Below are positions 1-9,503 of a stretch of 64,000 nt of DNA, one piece after another. Location: contig CACPOL010000002.1 of assembly GCA_902635545.1 (NCBI GenBank), forward strand, positions 1 through 64,000. Reading direction: 5' to 3'. Every line of letters begins with the position of its first letter. Position 1 is the first letter of the stretch. The translations under genes and the position numbers were made by a program. Under the pieces are notes generated by a model. It was not told the origin of the DNA. It saw only the letters and a program-made list of their open reading frames with translations, and did no database searches. This DNA comes from an uncultured Pelagibacteraceae bacterium (lineage in GTDB: Bacteria; Pseudomonadota; Alphaproteobacteria; Pelagibacterales; Pelagibacteraceae).

Positions 1-1469
1 ATGAATATATTCCTCAAGAAGAAATTAAAAATTTAATTCAAGAAGACTTACCATTTATAAAAAATGAAAATAAAGAAAAAAATTTTAAAATAAAATTTGA
101 ACTTCCATCTTTAAATTTACTAAAGATGCCATCGAAAAGTGAAAAAATAAAAGATAAAAGTGATGAAAATTCTGACCCTGAATTTTTAGAAAAAATTCTT
201 TTGGATTTTGGTGTAAATGGTAAAATTAAAAAAGTAAGTTATGGACCAGTCGTAACTTTAAATGAGTTTGAGCCAGCTGCTGGTGTTAAAGTATCAAAAA
301 TAGTTAATCTTTCAGATGATATTGCCAGAAATACAAGCTCTGAGTCTGCTAGAATTTCTACTATACCGGGTAGAAACACAATAGGAATAGAATTACCAAA
401 CTCTAGAAGGGAAAATGTCTATTTACATGAAATCCTAAACACTTCCGATTTTAATAAAAAAGAAATTAGATTACCCATAGCCCTTGGAAAAAGTATTTCT
501 GGTTTACCTCTCATTGGTGACCTTTCTTCAATGCCTCATCTTTTGATCGCTGGAACAACTGGCTCAGGAAAATCTGTTTGTATAAACACAATTATATTAT
601 CTCTTCTTTATAGACATTCACCAAATAAATGTAAGTTTATTTTAATTGATCCAAAAATGTTAGAATTGTCTACCTATGAAGGAATTCCTCATTTATTATG
701 TCCTGTTATTACTGAGGCTAAAAAAGCTGCATCAGTTTTAGGGTGGGTAGTTAAAGAAATGGAAAGCAGATATCGTTTAATGACTAAAGAAGGTGTAAGA
801 AATATAGACGGTTACAATTCAAAACATAAACTTCCAATGCCCTACATAGTTGTTGTTGTAGATGAAATGTCAGATTTAATGTTAGTAGCTGGAAAAGAAA
901 TTGAGAATTATATTCAAAAATTGTCTCAAATGGCTAGAGCAGCAGGCATTCATATAATAATGGCAACTCAGAGACCAAGTGTAGATGTAATAACTGGAAC
1001 AATTAAAGCAAATTTTCCTACACGAATTTCTTTTCAGGTAACTTCTAAAATAGATAGTAGAACTATTTTAGGTGAACAAGGTGCTGAACAACTACTTGGT
1101 AAAGGTGATATGCTTTATATGTCATCTGCTAATAAAATAGTAAGAATCCATGCTCCTTATGTTACAGAAGAGGAAATTGAGAAAATTAATAATTTTTTAA
1201 GATCACAATCTGAACCTGATTATGTAGATGAAATTCTAAATTTTGCTGATGAAAAAGAAGCTCTCGAAAATTCCTCAAACCAAAATGATAAAGATGAATT
1301 ATATAATACTGCTCTAGAAATTATCAGATCTGAAGGGAAAGCCTCTACTTCTTTTCTTCAAAGAAAATTGCAAATTGGTTACAATCGAGCTGCAAGAATA
1401 ATTGATATGATGGAAGCGGAAGGTGTAGTTAGTAAAGCTAATCATGTTGGTAAAAGAGATGTTCTCTAA
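1..1469 (+). CDS. ftsK: DNA translocase FtsK, 3' part (5' end outside window)
   Basis: FtsK pumps DNA through the closing septum and activates XerCD recombination at dif. The frame is open from base 3 with no start, so the N-terminal membrane domain lies outside the window; an internal ATG at 126 is not the real start. Visible are the linker, the RecA-like motor with Walker A GTTGSGKS (552-575) and Walker B VVVVDEMSD (849-875), and a C-terminal winged-helix gamma domain (from about 1300, FLQRKLQIGYNRA) that in this family reads polar KOPS-type sequences. The stop overlaps the next start by one base (TAATG), so lolA is translationally coupled. Family assignment is certain. Confidence 0.97.
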   Translation, partial: EYIPQEEIKNLIQEDLPFIKNENKEKNFKIKFELPSLNLLKMPSKSEKIKDKSDENSDPEFLEKILLDFGVNGKIKKVSYGPVVTLNEFEPAAGVKVSKIVNLSDDIARNTSSESARISTIPGRNTIGIELPNSRRENVYLHEILNTSDFNKKEIRLPIALGKSISGLPLIGDLSSMPHLLIAGTTGSGKSVCINTIILSLLYRHSPNKCKFILIDPKMLELSTYEGIPHLLCPVITEAKKAASVLGWVVKEMESRYRLMTKEGVRNIDGYNSKHKLPMPYIVVVVDEMSDLMLVAGKEIENYIQKLSQMARAAGIHIIMATQRPSVDVITGTIKANFPTRISFQVTSKIDSRTILGEQGAEQLLGKGDMLYMSSANKIVRIHAPYVTEEEIEKINNFLRSQSEPDYVDEILNFADEKEALENSSNQNDKDELYNTALEIIRSEGKASTSFLQRKLQIGYNRAARIIDMMEAEGVVSKANHVGKRDVL

Positions 1470-2026
1470 TGTTAAAATATTTTATAATTATATTTTTTTT
1501 TTTATCAAATTCATTAGCTTTAGCAGTAGATAAAAACAAAATTATCCAAAAACTTGAAACAATTGACAATATAGTTTTTGAATTTCAACAGACAATTAAT
1601 GAAGAAAGTGAAAATGGTATCTGTTTTATTAAGTATCCAAAAAAAATACATTGTAAATATAATGATATTAATAAAAAAATTTTAGTTTCTGATGGTAAAC
1701 GACTTGTAATTAAAAAAACTAAAAATAGTAAAGCTTATTATCTTTATCCTTTAAAAAAAACACCCTTAGAATATATTTTAAACAAAGATTACTTGATTGA
1801 AAAAATTAAAATTTTGAAAGCAAGAAATATTGATAATCAATTTATAAACTTTAAATTAAATGAGAATGATAATGAAATAAATATTTTTTTTGACATCAAA
1901 TCTTTAAATTTAATTGGTTGGCAAACTGAAGATATTTATCAAAACTTAAGTATCACATTTATTTCATCATTAAAAATAAATCAAAAGATTGATGACAGAT
2001 TATTTAAAATTCCAGAAAGAGATTAA
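1469..2026 (+). CDS. lolA: LolA-like outer-membrane lipoprotein carrier
   Basis: Probable periplasmic chaperone that takes lipoproteins from LolCDE to the outer membrane. The 185-residue protein starts with a signal peptide (hydrophobic residues 3-18, cut likely after ALA) followed by the LolA-type opening IQKLETIDNIVFEFQQ and alternating beta strands (GKRLVIKK, KAYYLYPLKKTPLEYIL) as expected for the unclosed beta barrel. Its place directly after ftsK is the usual alphaproteobacterial order. Sequence identity to well-studied LolA looks low, so the call rests on fold pattern plus context. It ends two bases before the convergent acetyltransferase gene. Confidence 0.85.
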   Translation: MLKYFIIIFFFLSNSLALAVDKNKIIQKLETIDNIVFEFQQTINEESENGICFIKYPKKIHCKYNDINKKILVSDGKRLVIKKTKNSKAYYLYPLKKTPLEYILNKDYLIEKIKILKARNIDNQFINFKLNENDNEINIFFDIKSLNLIGWQTEDIYQNLSITFISSLKINQKIDDRLFKIPERD

Positions 2027-2028
2027 AA

Positions 2029-2532
2029 TTACCTAATAATTGTCTCAGTTTTAAAAATTTTCATTCCTCTTGCTAAATAATTTTTTAGAGCGTTTTCATG
2101 ATCTAAATTGCAAGTATGTAGCCATGTTCTTCTTGATCCTTGATGGAAGGATTCTTTTATTGCATAAGATAATAGATAACCACCTAATTTTTTTCCAAAA
2201 TATTCTTCTAAAATTCCAAAATATGCGATTTCTATTTCTTTTTTATTTTTGTGTAAGATAAATTCAAAATATCCAACTAAATCATCACTATTTTTTAATA
2301 TATAAGTTATAACATTTTCATCTGAGACGTAATCAATCCATTTTTTTTCATTCCAAGCTAATCTATCAAACCATTCATATTTTTTTCCAATATTCTTATA
2401 AAAAAATTTATTTAGCTGAAAATCTTTTGAGCCTAATCTATTAATGCAATAATTTTCTGAGTCCTTTTTAACTTCTTTTAAGTCTTGAGGAGATCTTATC
2501 TCTAAAAAATATCTATTAATATTTCTTTTCAC
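2029..2532 (-). CDS. GNAT-family N-acetyltransferase
   Basis: Small (167 aa) acetyl-CoA-dependent acyltransferase of unknown substrate. The GNAT core is recognisable: beta strands around LVGYFEFIL (about 85-95), the EIAYFGILEEYFGKKLGGYLLSYA segment containing a degenerate acetyl-CoA loop (GKKLGG), and the late motif WLHTCNLDHENALKNYLARGMK typical of the family's C-terminal half. The start codon is GTG (2530-2532) and overlaps the HIT gene stop by four bases, so it is the last gene of the his-HIT transcript. Nothing in the context reveals the substrate. Confidence 0.82.
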   Translation of the reverse strand: MKRNINRYFLEIRSPQDLKEVKKDSENYCINRLGSKDFQLNKFFYKNIGKKYEWFDRLAWNEKKWIDYVSDENVITYILKNSDDLVGYFEFILHKNKKEIEIAYFGILEEYFGKKLGGYLLSYAIKESFHQGSRRTWLHTCNLDHENALKNYLARGMKIFKTETIIR

Positions 2533-2894
2533 TCAACCATTTTTCCTACTTTTTCTCCACCAAATAAATGAAAGTGTAAGTGGGGAACTTCTTGTCCTCC
2601 ATGTTCACTAATATTTGATAATGCTCTATAACCTTTACCATTATTGACTGATATTCCCAACTTTGTTGCTACAATATTTATTCCTTTTAATAATCCCACC
2701 ATCTCACCTGGAGAAGCTTTTTCACAAAAATCATCAAGATCAACATATTTTCCTTTGGGTATAACTAAAGCATGGATCTTTTTTTGGGGATTTATGTCGT
2801 AAAAGGATAAAACATAATCATCTTCATAAATTTTTTTACATGGAATTTCACCTCTTATAATTTTTGCAAAAATATTATTATTGTCGTAACTCAT
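2529..2894 (-). CDS. HIT-family nucleotide-binding hydrolase (HinT-like)
   Basis: Histidine-triad protein, in this family a purine nucleoside phosphoramidase or dinucleotide hydrolase acting in the cytoplasm. The protein is 121 aa, the normal HinT length; it begins FAKIIRGEIPCKKIYEDD, the standard HIT N-terminus, and carries the triad HLHFHLF at about residues 105-111. It overlaps hisE by four bases upstream and the acetyltransferase by four bases downstream, so it is co-transcribed with histidine genes. A functional link with HisE, which handles phosphoribosyl-ATP, is only an inference. Confidence 0.93.
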   Translation of the reverse strand: MSYDNNNIFAKIIRGEIPCKKIYEDDYVLSFYDINPQKKIHALVIPKGKYVDLDDFCEKASPGEMVGLLKGINIVATKLGISVNNGKGYRALSNISEHGGQEVPHLHFHLFGGEKVGKMVE

Positions 2895-3154
2895 TTTTTC
2901 CTTTTAACTAATTCTTTCATAACATCCTCAATTTTGATGTTATTTGCCTCTAAATAAACTGCAAGATGGTAGAGAACATCTGCACTTTCATGAACTTTAT
3001 TCGTATCTTTTTCTACTGACTCAATAAGTTCATTAATTTCCTCTAAAACCTTGGCTTTAATTAATGATCTATCATTAAGTAATCTATTTGTATACGAACC
3101 TTCAACTGGTTTTTTTTTTCTATTACGGATTATTTTAATTAATTCTTCAATCAT
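2891..3154 (-). CDS. hisE: Phosphoribosyl-ATP pyrophosphatase HisE
   Basis: Second step of histidine biosynthesis: hydrolyses PR-ATP to PR-AMP. The 87-residue all-helical MazG-like protein shows the expected acidic metal-binding helices (KVLEEINELIESVEKD and HESADVLYHLAVYLE). It is a stand-alone HisE; no HisI domain is fused and no hisI lies in the window, so the next step must be encoded elsewhere. It sits at the 3' end of the his cluster, separated from hisF by the inserted methyltransferase gene. Confidence 0.95.
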   Translation of the reverse strand: MIEELIKIIRNRKKKPVEGSYTNRLLNDRSLIKAKVLEEINELIESVEKDTNKVHESADVLYHLAVYLEANNIKIEDVMKELVKRKK

Positions 3155-3156
3155 TA

Positions 3157-4056
3157 TTAGCCATTAAACTTTTTTAAATTTTTTTTATAAAAAACACCTT
3201 GTCCTGTTGGTAAATTTACGAAGTGCCCGGACTTATTTGAGAAAAAATTATCAATTTTTAATCTTGTTTTTTCAAAGCCTCCATAATCATCAAACAAAAT
3301 TATACCATTATTTACAACTCTCTCATATAAAAACTCAAGAGAAGAAATAGTTGCCTCTTCTGAGTTTAAATCAATATGCAGCCAACTAATTTTATCGGGG
3401 TTTTGAGCTGTATCAAATATCTCTGGAATAAAACCTTTGTTGTATATTGAGTTATTTGAAAATTGTTTCAAATTATTTTTTGTAATTTCTATATCAAGAT
3501 AAGAATACTTAAATCTTAAATTTTCTTTTTTTTTTATAGATAAATCGGTCCAAGCATCATACATAAAACCTTTAAAATTTATTTTTTTTTTATCACATAA
3601 GCTCATTGCAAAGTTCATGGTTAAACCATCACAAACTCCACATTCAACAATATTTTTTTGATCTTCTTCAGTAAAATTTAATACATACAAAACCGAGTTA
3701 AAAACAACATAATGTCTCCAAGATAATTCCTCTAATATTTTACGATAATTTGCATCTTTATATTCAAATTGAGTTAAAAAGAATTTTCTATTTTGCACTC
3801 TTTCAATTAAATCTTTATTTATCTTATTAAAGATTACATTATTTTGCTCGGAAAGATTATTCCAAGGCGAACAAGTAAAATCAGTGGTCAAACCCCAGCC
3901 AGAAAAAGTCTTCTTTTTTTTTTTAAAATCTTTAAATTCGTAAAATTTTGGAAAAATTATTCTTAAAAAACTCTTTATCTTATTATTTATTTTACTTAAA
4001 AAAGAGTTTTTTATTTTTTTTTCTTTTGCGTTCAACACTCGCTCTATTTCAGACAT
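3157..4056 (-). CDS. TylF/MycF-like SAM-dependent methyltransferase, inserted in his operon
   Basis: Predicted methyltransferase of 299 aa. A Lys-rich N-terminal extension of about 60 residues precedes the core. The core has a Rossmann nucleotide-binding segment NIVECGVCDGLTMNFAMSL (about 135-153), the strand and loop KGFMYDAWTD, the conserved SWLHIDLNSEEATISSLEFLYERV stretch and the metal-site-like NNGIILFDDYGG, which is the TylF/macrocin O-methyltransferase pattern. Substrate unknown; relatives methylate sugars of macrolides or glycans. It lies two bases from hisE and three from hisF, so it is embedded in the histidine transcript although it has no known role there. Confidence 0.8.
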   Translation of the reverse strand: MSEIERVLNAKEKKIKNSFLSKINNKIKSFLRIIFPKFYEFKDFKKKKKTFSGWGLTTDFTCSPWNNLSEQNNVIFNKINKDLIERVQNRKFFLTQFEYKDANYRKILEELSWRHYVVFNSVLYVLNFTEEDQKNIVECGVCDGLTMNFAMSLCDKKKINFKGFMYDAWTDLSIKKKENLRFKYSYLDIEITKNNLKQFSNNSIYNKGFIPEIFDTAQNPDKISWLHIDLNSEEATISSLEFLYERVVNNGIILFDDYGGFEKTRLKIDNFFSNKSGHFVNLPTGQGVFYKKNLKKFNG

Positions 4057-4059
4057 TAT

Positions 4060-4815
4060 TTACAATCTAACAGGTATTCCTTTTGAATCCAAATATTCCT
4101 TAGCATCTCTTATCGAATATTTTCCATAATGAAATATTGATGCAGCAAGTACAGCGCTAGCATTTCCTAATTTTATACCATCTACTAAATGATCTAAATT
4201 ACCAACACCACCAGATGCTATAAGAGGTATATTAATATTTGATGATATCTTAGAAATTAATTCAATGTCGTAACCAATCTGAGTCCCATCTTTATCCATT
4301 GAAGTTACTAATAATTCACCAGCACCACTTTCTTCCATTTTTTTTGCAAATTCTAAAACATCAATACCTGTTTTATTTCTTCCACCATGTGTAAATACTT
4401 CCCATTTTTTTCCATTAAATTTTGCGTCGATTGCCACAACAATGCATTGTGAACCGAACTTTTTAGAACTCTCTATTATTATTTCTGTATTTTGTACTGC
4501 TGCTGTATTGATAGAAACTTTATCAGCACCACAATTAAGTAACTTGTTGATATCTTCAACATTTCTCACTCCACCACCGACTGTTAATGGAACAAAACAC
4601 TTTTTAGAAGTTTTTTCAACAACATCAAAAATTGTATCTCTGTTTTCATTGGAAGCAGTTATATCTAAAAAGCAAATTTCGTCAGCTCCCCCATCACTGT
4701 AAATTTTAGCTTGCTCAACAGGATCTCCCGCATCTTTTAAGTTAACAAAATTTATACCTTTCACAACTCTTCCATTTTTTACATCTAAACAGGGAATAAT
4801 TCTTTTTTTAAGCAT
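4060..4815 (-). CDS. hisF: Imidazole glycerol phosphate synthase cyclase subunit HisF
   Basis: TIM-barrel subunit that uses ammonia from HisH to convert PRFAR to IGP and AICAR. Full length (251 aa). The N-terminal catalytic Asp lies in [15 protein letters not shown], the phosphate-binding loops are LTVGGGVRN and IASGGVGN, and the second catalytic Asp is in [11 protein letters not shown] (about 130). The start overlaps the hisA stop by eight bases, as expected for coupled translation. It works with hisH, which here is separated from it by hisA and an inserted gene. Confidence 0.98.
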   Translation of the reverse strand: MLKKRIIPCLDVKNGRVVKGINFVNLKDAGDPVEQAKIYSDGGADEICFLDITASNENRDTIFDVVEKTSKKCFVPLTVGGGVRNVEDINKLLNCGADKVSINTAAVQNTEIIIESSKKFGSQCIVVAIDAKFNGKKWEVFTHGGRNKTGIDVLEFAKKMEESGAGELLVTSMDKDGTQIGYDIELISKISSNINIPLIASGGVGNLDHLVDGIKLGNASAVLAASIFHYGKYSIRDAKEYLDSKGIPVRL

Positions 4816-5527
4816 CTATTTCTCTAACTAATTCTTCAAGATTTATGTCTCCATCATATATAGCTTTACCAACAATAATACCCTCAATATTTGTTAAACT
4901 CTTCGCCCTTCTAACATCTTTAATTGAAGAAACACCTCCAGAAATAACCACTGGACAATTTGAAATATTAGCTATTTTAATTGTTTCCTCAAAATTAGGA
5001 CTTTGTTTAGTTCCATCTCTATTTATATCAGTATAAATCAGTCTACTCACTTCGTAATCATTTATCTCTTTTAGAAAGTCTAAGGTCAATTGATTTGAAT
5101 TTTCCTTCCAACCAGAAATTGATAAATAACCATCTTTTGAGTCAAGACCTAGTGCAATTTTACTTGGAAATTTTTTACATGCATCTTTAAGAAAATTTTT
5201 ATCTTTTATAGCAGCACTTCCTAAAATGACTTTATCAACGCCTATATCAATATATTTTTCAATACTATTTAAATTTCTAATCCCACCTCCAATTTCAATC
5301 TTTAAATCAAATTTTAGAATTATTTCTTTTATGATTTCTAAATTTATTGTTTCTCCAGCTAATGCTCCATCCAAATCTACAATATGAATATTTTTAAAAC
5401 CATAATCATTATATTTAGATGCTTGATCTATTGGGGAAATTTTATAATCAGTCTGATTATTAAAATTTCCTTTTATTAATCTTACACATTTTTTATCTTT
5501 TATATCTATTGCGGGAAATATTTTCAT
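4808..5527 (-). CDS. hisA: ProFAR isomerase HisA
   Basis: Phosphoribosylformimino-AICAR ribonucleotide isomerase, a TIM barrel paralogous to HisF. The start is set at the ATG 5525-5527, giving [20 protein letters not shown]; an in-frame TTG 15 bases upstream adds residues that do not match the family. About 239 aa, normal length. Catalytic Asp in AIDIK (residue 8) and in YTDINRDGT (about 165-173), phosphate loops IEIGGGIRN and VVISGGVSS. It overlaps hisF by eight bases. Confidence 0.98.
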   Translation of the reverse strand: MKIFPAIDIKDKKCVRLIKGNFNNQTDYKISPIDQASKYNDYGFKNIHIVDLDGALAGETINLEIIKEIILKFDLKIEIGGGIRNLNSIEKYIDIGVDKVILGSAAIKDKNFLKDACKKFPSKIALGLDSKDGYLSISGWKENSNQLTLDFLKEINDYEVSRLIYTDINRDGTKQSPNFEETIKIANISNCPVVISGGVSSIKDVRRAKSLTNIEGIIVGKAIYDGDINLEELVREIDA

Positions 5528-5554
5528 TTCAATTCTATGCAAAATTTTATTTTT

Positions 5555-6301
5555 TTAATCATTTTTTTTATTTTTAATAATTAAATTTTTATAAGAAAAA
5601 CTTGTTGTACCTGTGTCTCCGATTCTATAAATTCCAATTTTTATATAAGGTTTACTTGGACCATATGGCCCATCTGTATTTTTTTTATACAATGGTACGT
5701 CAACGTGCCTTGCAATCATCTCATTGTTTAAATAATAAAAAACTGTCAATTTTTTTGAATTTTTTTTATAGTCAATACTTGCTTTAAATCTATAATTTTT
5801 TCCAGGTTTTAAATAAGCAGTTTTTATTATTTTACATTTTTCTGACGAACATTCACCTTTTGGAAACTTATATTTAATCTTCCAGTCCATTCCAATTCCT
5901 ATCCAACTTGGAGGTGCACCTTTGTTTCTACCATCGTGAATTTGAAAAATAGTCGATCTGTATTGAGGTGATCCCTCGATGTAAATATCTGTTTCAAAAA
6001 TAGTTTTACCAATAGGCAATCTATGTGTAATCTCTTGTCTTCCAGAATAATTATACTTATAAGCAGGTTTTTTGTCAGTCGGGCAGCTGCCAATATCGCC
6101 TTTATCAAGCTTAAAAACAACATTTTTTAATTTGAACTCATTTTTATTAAATCTAATCCTTGGCTTTCCATTTATAACCAAGGACTCTTTATCTACAATT
6201 CCACAAGAAATTTTCCATTTATTTTTTTGTTTCCATTCTTTTGAAAAGCCTACGGAAAAATAGAAAATAAATAATACCAAGAAAATTATAATTTTTTTCA
6301 T
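5555..6301 (-). CDS. Secreted polysaccharide-lyase-like protein, inserted in his operon
   Basis: Exported protein of 248 aa with a clear signal peptide (MKKIIIFLVLFIFYFSVGFS). The mature part is beta-rich with Trp/Tyr and Gly-Pro turns (TIFQIHDGRNKGAPPSWIG, NDGPYGPSKPYIKIGIY-type strands), which resembles the concanavalin-like heparin/alginate lyase folds (polysaccharide lyase, PF14099-like). I cannot identify catalytic residues with certainty, so the enzyme activity is an inference; a glycan-binding role is equally possible. It sits between hisA and hisH, adjoining the hisH stop directly, so it is probably co-transcribed with histidine genes. Confidence 0.5.
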   Translation of the reverse strand: MKKIIIFLVLFIFYFSVGFSKEWKQKNKWKISCGIVDKESLVINGKPRIRFNKNEFKLKNVVFKLDKGDIGSCPTDKKPAYKYNYSGRQEITHRLPIGKTIFETDIYIEGSPQYRSTIFQIHDGRNKGAPPSWIGIGMDWKIKYKFPKGECSSEKCKIIKTAYLKPGKNYRFKASIDYKKNSKKLTVFYYLNNEMIARHVDVPLYKKNTDGPYGPSKPYIKIGIYRIGDTGTTSFSYKNLIIKNKKND

Positions 6302-6928
6302 TTATAAATTTATAAAATTTTCAATTATTTTTAGTCCATCTTTGTCACTTTTTTCAGGATGAAATTGAGTACCAAAAATATTTTCTTTCTCTATCGAGCT
6401 TACTATCTTTGATGAGTAATTAGTAGTTGAACTTATTACGTTTTTATTTTTAGGAATAATTTCATAACTATGAACAAAATACATATGTGAATTATTTTTA
6501 ACACCTTTGTAAATTTTACTATCTTTAATAATATTAATTTGATTCCACCCTATATGTGGAAGTTTAAATTTACCTTTTTGATTATCAATTTTAGAAACTT
6601 TTCCAGATATCCAACTTAAGCCTTTTGTTTCTGTCTCCTCATAACCAAAATCTGCAAACATCTGAAGACCTACACAAATTCCAAAAAGGGGTTTTTTTTT
6701 GTGAACAGCAAATTCATTTAGTGTATCAATCATACCATTAATATTATTAAGAGCTTCAAAGCAGTTTTTAAATGAACCCTGGCCAGGTAAAACAATCTTG
6801 TCACTTGATTTAATCTTATTTAGATCAGAGGTTATTTCTATATTTACTTTACTTTTAGCGGCTTCTCTGAAAGAATTAATTACTGAACTTATATTTCCAG
6901 ATTTATAGTCAACAATTGTGACATTCAT
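6302..6928 (-). CDS. hisH: Imidazole glycerol phosphate synthase glutaminase subunit HisH
   Basis: Class I glutamine amidotransferase that feeds ammonia to HisF. Full length at 208 aa. It starts MNVTIVDYKSGNISSV, has the oxyanion loop VLPGQGSF, the nucleophile Cys in LFGICVGLQMF (about residue 85) and the His-Glu of the triad in GTQFHPEKS (near 190). The stop adjoins the start of the lyase-like gene, and the gene begins five bases after hisB. Confidence 0.98.
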   Translation of the reverse strand: MNVTIVDYKSGNISSVINSFREAAKSKVNIEITSDLNKIKSSDKIVLPGQGSFKNCFEALNNINGMIDTLNEFAVHKKKPLFGICVGLQMFADFGYEETETKGLSWISGKVSKIDNQKGKFKLPHIGWNQINIIKDSKIYKGVKNNSHMYFVHSYEIIPKNKNVISSTTNYSSKIVSSIEKENIFGTQFHPEKSDKDGLKIIENFINL

Positions 6929-6933
6929 TAAGC

Positions 6934-7524
6934 TTATAAAGAGCCTTTAGTTGAAGGAATTGATTTTTTATTCCTAGGATCCATCTCCAATGCAGTTCTC
7001 AAAGATCTAGCTAGTCCTTTAAAACATGACTCTATAATATGGTGACTGTTATCTCCATAGATATTTTCAACATGTAAGGTAATCCCTGCGGCTTGAGAAA
7101 ATGCTTGAAACCATTCCTTAAATAACTCTGTATCCATTTCTCCAAGTTTTTCAACTTTGAGCTTTACTTTCCAAATTAGATAAGGTCGATTAGATACATC
7201 AATAGCTACTCTTGTTAATGTTTCGTCCATTGGTATGATTGAGTGTGCATATCTTCTAATTCCAATAAATTTTTTTGAAGCCTTTTTAAGTGCTTCTCCA
7301 ATAGCGATACCAGTATCTTCAGTAGTATGATGTAAATCAATATGTGTATCTCCTTTGGCTTTAATATTCATATCAATCGAAGAATGTTTTGAAAGTTGTT
7401 CAAGCATATGATTTAAAAATCCAATTCCAGTATCAATTTTATATTTTCCTCTACCGTCAATATTAACATCAACACTAATACTAGTTTCTTTTGTTTTTCT
7501 TGATATTTTTCCTTTTCTGCTCAT
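6934..7524 (-). CDS. hisB: Imidazoleglycerol-phosphate dehydratase HisB
   Basis: Dehydrates IGP to imidazole-acetol phosphate. It is the monofunctional 196-residue form without a histidinol-phosphatase domain. Manganese-site motifs are intact: [10 protein letters not shown] (about 36-45), [17 protein letters not shown], the [16 protein letters not shown] segment and the C-terminal STKGSL. It is the first gene of the minus-strand his transcript and is divergent from hslV with 90 bases between, the usual alphaproteobacterial arrangement. Confidence 0.98.
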   Translation of the reverse strand: MSRKGKISRKTKETSISVDVNIDGRGKYKIDTGIGFLNHMLEQLSKHSSIDMNIKAKGDTHIDLHHTTEDTGIAIGEALKKASKKFIGIRRYAHSIIPMDETLTRVAIDVSNRPYLIWKVKLKVEKLGEMDTELFKEWFQAFSQAAGITLHVENIYGDNSHHIIESCFKGLARSLRTALEMDPRNKKSIPSTKGSL

Positions 7525-7614
7525 ATTATTTCTAAGGTATATATAGATTATTTAAGTATATCAATAATAGTAATCACTACTTGAAGAAATTAAATTAATA
7601 TCCATTTATACAGT

Positions 7615-8130
7615 ATGACTACTATTGTATTAATAAGAAAAAATAATGATGTTGTTGTGGCTGGAGATGGTCAAGTAAGTATGGGAAATACTGTAATAAA
7701 AAGCACGGCGTCAAAAGTAAGAAAAATTGAGAAAAGGAATGTCGTAGCAGGGTTTGCTGGATCAACAGCAGATGCACTGACTTTATTTGAACGCCTTGAG
7801 GCAAAGCTTGAAAAACATGCTGGTAATCTTTCTAGAGCAGCTGTTGAACTTGCCAAAGATTGGCGAACAGATAAATATTTAAGAAGATTAGAGGCACTAA
7901 TGGCAGTGGCTGATAAAGATCATAGCTATATAATTTCTGGAACAGGTGATGTATTAGAGCCTGAAGGGAATGCAATAGGAATTGGGTCAGGAGGAAATTA
8001 TGCTTTGGCAGCTGCCAAAGTCTTGTTAGATACTGATTTAAAAGCAGATGAAGTAGCAACAAAAGCAATAAAAGTCGCTTCTGAGATTTGTGTATTTACA
8101 AATAACAATATTAAAATTGAAAGAATTTAA
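7615..8130 (+). CDS. hslV: ATP-dependent protease subunit HslV
   Basis: Proteasome-like peptidase of the HslVU (ClpQY) complex. The initiator Met is followed by [20 protein letters not shown]; by family knowledge Met is removed and Thr2 becomes the N-terminal nucleophile. Length 171 aa is normal, and [18 protein letters not shown] and the sodium-site region [13 protein letters not shown] are conserved. Its stop overlaps the hslU start by one base (TAATG), coupling synthesis of the two subunits. Confidence 0.98.
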   Translation: MTTIVLIRKNNDVVVAGDGQVSMGNTVIKSTASKVRKIEKRNVVAGFAGSTADALTLFERLEAKLEKHAGNLSRAAVELAKDWRTDKYLRRLEALMAVADKDHSYIISGTGDVLEPEGNAIGIGSGGNYALAAAKVLLDTDLKADEVATKAIKVASEICVFTNNNIKIERI

Positions 8131-9503
8131 TGGAAAAGTCAAATATAACCAAACTAGTTCCAAAAGATAAAAATAACAATGAAGATAGCTCGTTAGTAAG
8201 TTCTTTATCTCCAAGAGAAATAGTTTCTGAACTAGATAGATTTGTTGTGGGGCAAAATAAAGCTAAAAAAGCAGTAGCTATTGCATTAAGAAACAGATGG
8301 AGAAGACAAGCTCTAAAAGGTGAAATGAAGAATGAAGTTTTACCAAAAAATATTTTAATGATCGGGCCAACAGGGGTTGGAAAAACAGAAATTTCAAGAA
8401 GATTATCAAAGTTGGCTGAAGCACCTTTTGTAAAAGTAGAAGCTACTAGATTTACAGAAGTTGGATACGTGGGTAGGGATGTTGAGCAAATTATAAGAGA
8501 TCTAATTGAAATTGCTATTGCTATGGAAAAAGTAAAAAAAAGAAAAGAAGTTTATGCAGAAGCTCAAAAAAGAGCTGAAGAAAAAGTCTTAGATGCCCTA
8601 GTTGGAGATAAAGCAAGTCTCGCTACAAGAGAAAGTTTTAGAAAGAGATTACGAAATGGAGATTTAGATGAAAATGAAATTGAGATAGCTGTTAGTGATA
8701 GTGGAAATAATGCTTCTTTTGAAATTCCAGGTATGCCTGGTGCAAATATTGGCATGATAAATATTAGTGATATGATTGGTAAATCAATTGGAGGTCAAAA
8801 AGAAAAAAAGAAAAAAATGACTGTGAAAGAGTCTCATGAAATATTGATAAATGATGAGTCAGATAAATTAATAGAACAGGACAAGATTATTAAGAAAGCA
8901 AAAATTTCGACAGAAAATAATGGAATAGTTTTTTTAGATGAAATAGATAAAATATCTGGAAGAACAGACAGAGTTGGTGGGGACGTATCAAGAGAAGGAG
9001 TCCAAAGAGATTTACTTCCATTAATTGAAGGAACTACTGTAAGTACAAAGTATGGGCCAATTAAAACAGATCACATATTATTTATTGCATCTGGTGCCTT
9101 TCAGTTAGCGAAACCATCAGATTTATTACCTGAGCTTCAGGGTCGATTACCAATCAGAGTTGAGCTAGAAGCTTTGACAAGTGATGATTTTAAGAGAATT
9201 TTGAAAGAACCAGACTACAGTTTAATAAAACAATATATAGCACTTCTTAAAACGGAAAACGTTGAATTAGAGTTTTCTGAAGATGGAATTGAGACAATAG
9301 CTAATATAGCTTCAGAAGTGAACTCAACAGTAGAAAATATTGGAGCTAGAAGACTCCAAACAATTATAGAAAAAATTTTAGATGATATAAGCTTCACAGC
9401 TACTGACCGATCTGGTGAAAAAATAATTATTAATTCTGAATATATTAAAAATAATCTTGGAAATTTAGTAAAAGATACAGACTTATCTAAATTTATTCTT
9501 TAA
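8130..9503 (+). CDS. hslU: HslU ATPase subunit of the HslVU protease
   Basis: AAA+ unfoldase that feeds substrates into HslV. 457 aa. Walker [10 protein letters not shown] (about 75-83), the pore-loop region [16 protein letters not shown], an intermediate I-domain (about 115-260, with a Lys-rich GQKEKKKKM stretch), Walker [12 protein letters not shown], sensor-2 region [14 protein letters not shown], and the C-terminal tail ending DLSKFIL that in this family docks into HslV. The 3' end overlaps the convergent smr gene by 11 bases. Confidence 0.98.
   Translation: MEKSNITKLVPKDKNNNEDSSLVSSLSPREIVSELDRFVVGQNKAKKAVAIALRNRWRRQALKGEMKNEVLPKNILMIGPTGVGKTEISRRLSKLAEAPFVKVEATRFTEVGYVGRDVEQIIRDLIEIAIAMEKVKKRKEVYAEAQKRAEEKVLDALVGDKASLATRESFRKRLRNGDLDENEIEIAVSDSGNNASFEIPGMPGANIGMINISDMIGKSIGGQKEKKKKMTVKESHEILINDESDKLIEQDKIIKKAKISTENNGIVFLDEIDKISGRTDRVGGDVSREGVQRDLLPLIEGTTVSTKYGPIKTDHILFIASGAFQLAKPSDLLPELQGRLPIRVELEALTSDDFKRILKEPDYSLIKQYIALLKTENVELEFSEDGIETIANIASEVNSTVENIGARRLQTIIEKILDDISFTATDRSGEKIIINSEYIKNNLGNLVKDTDLSKFIL

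Noticed and set aside
7525-7614. Promoter pair in the hisB/hslV divergent gap
   Set aside because: TTGAAG-like and A/T-rich boxes occur, but no pair has acceptable spacing and match, so none is called.
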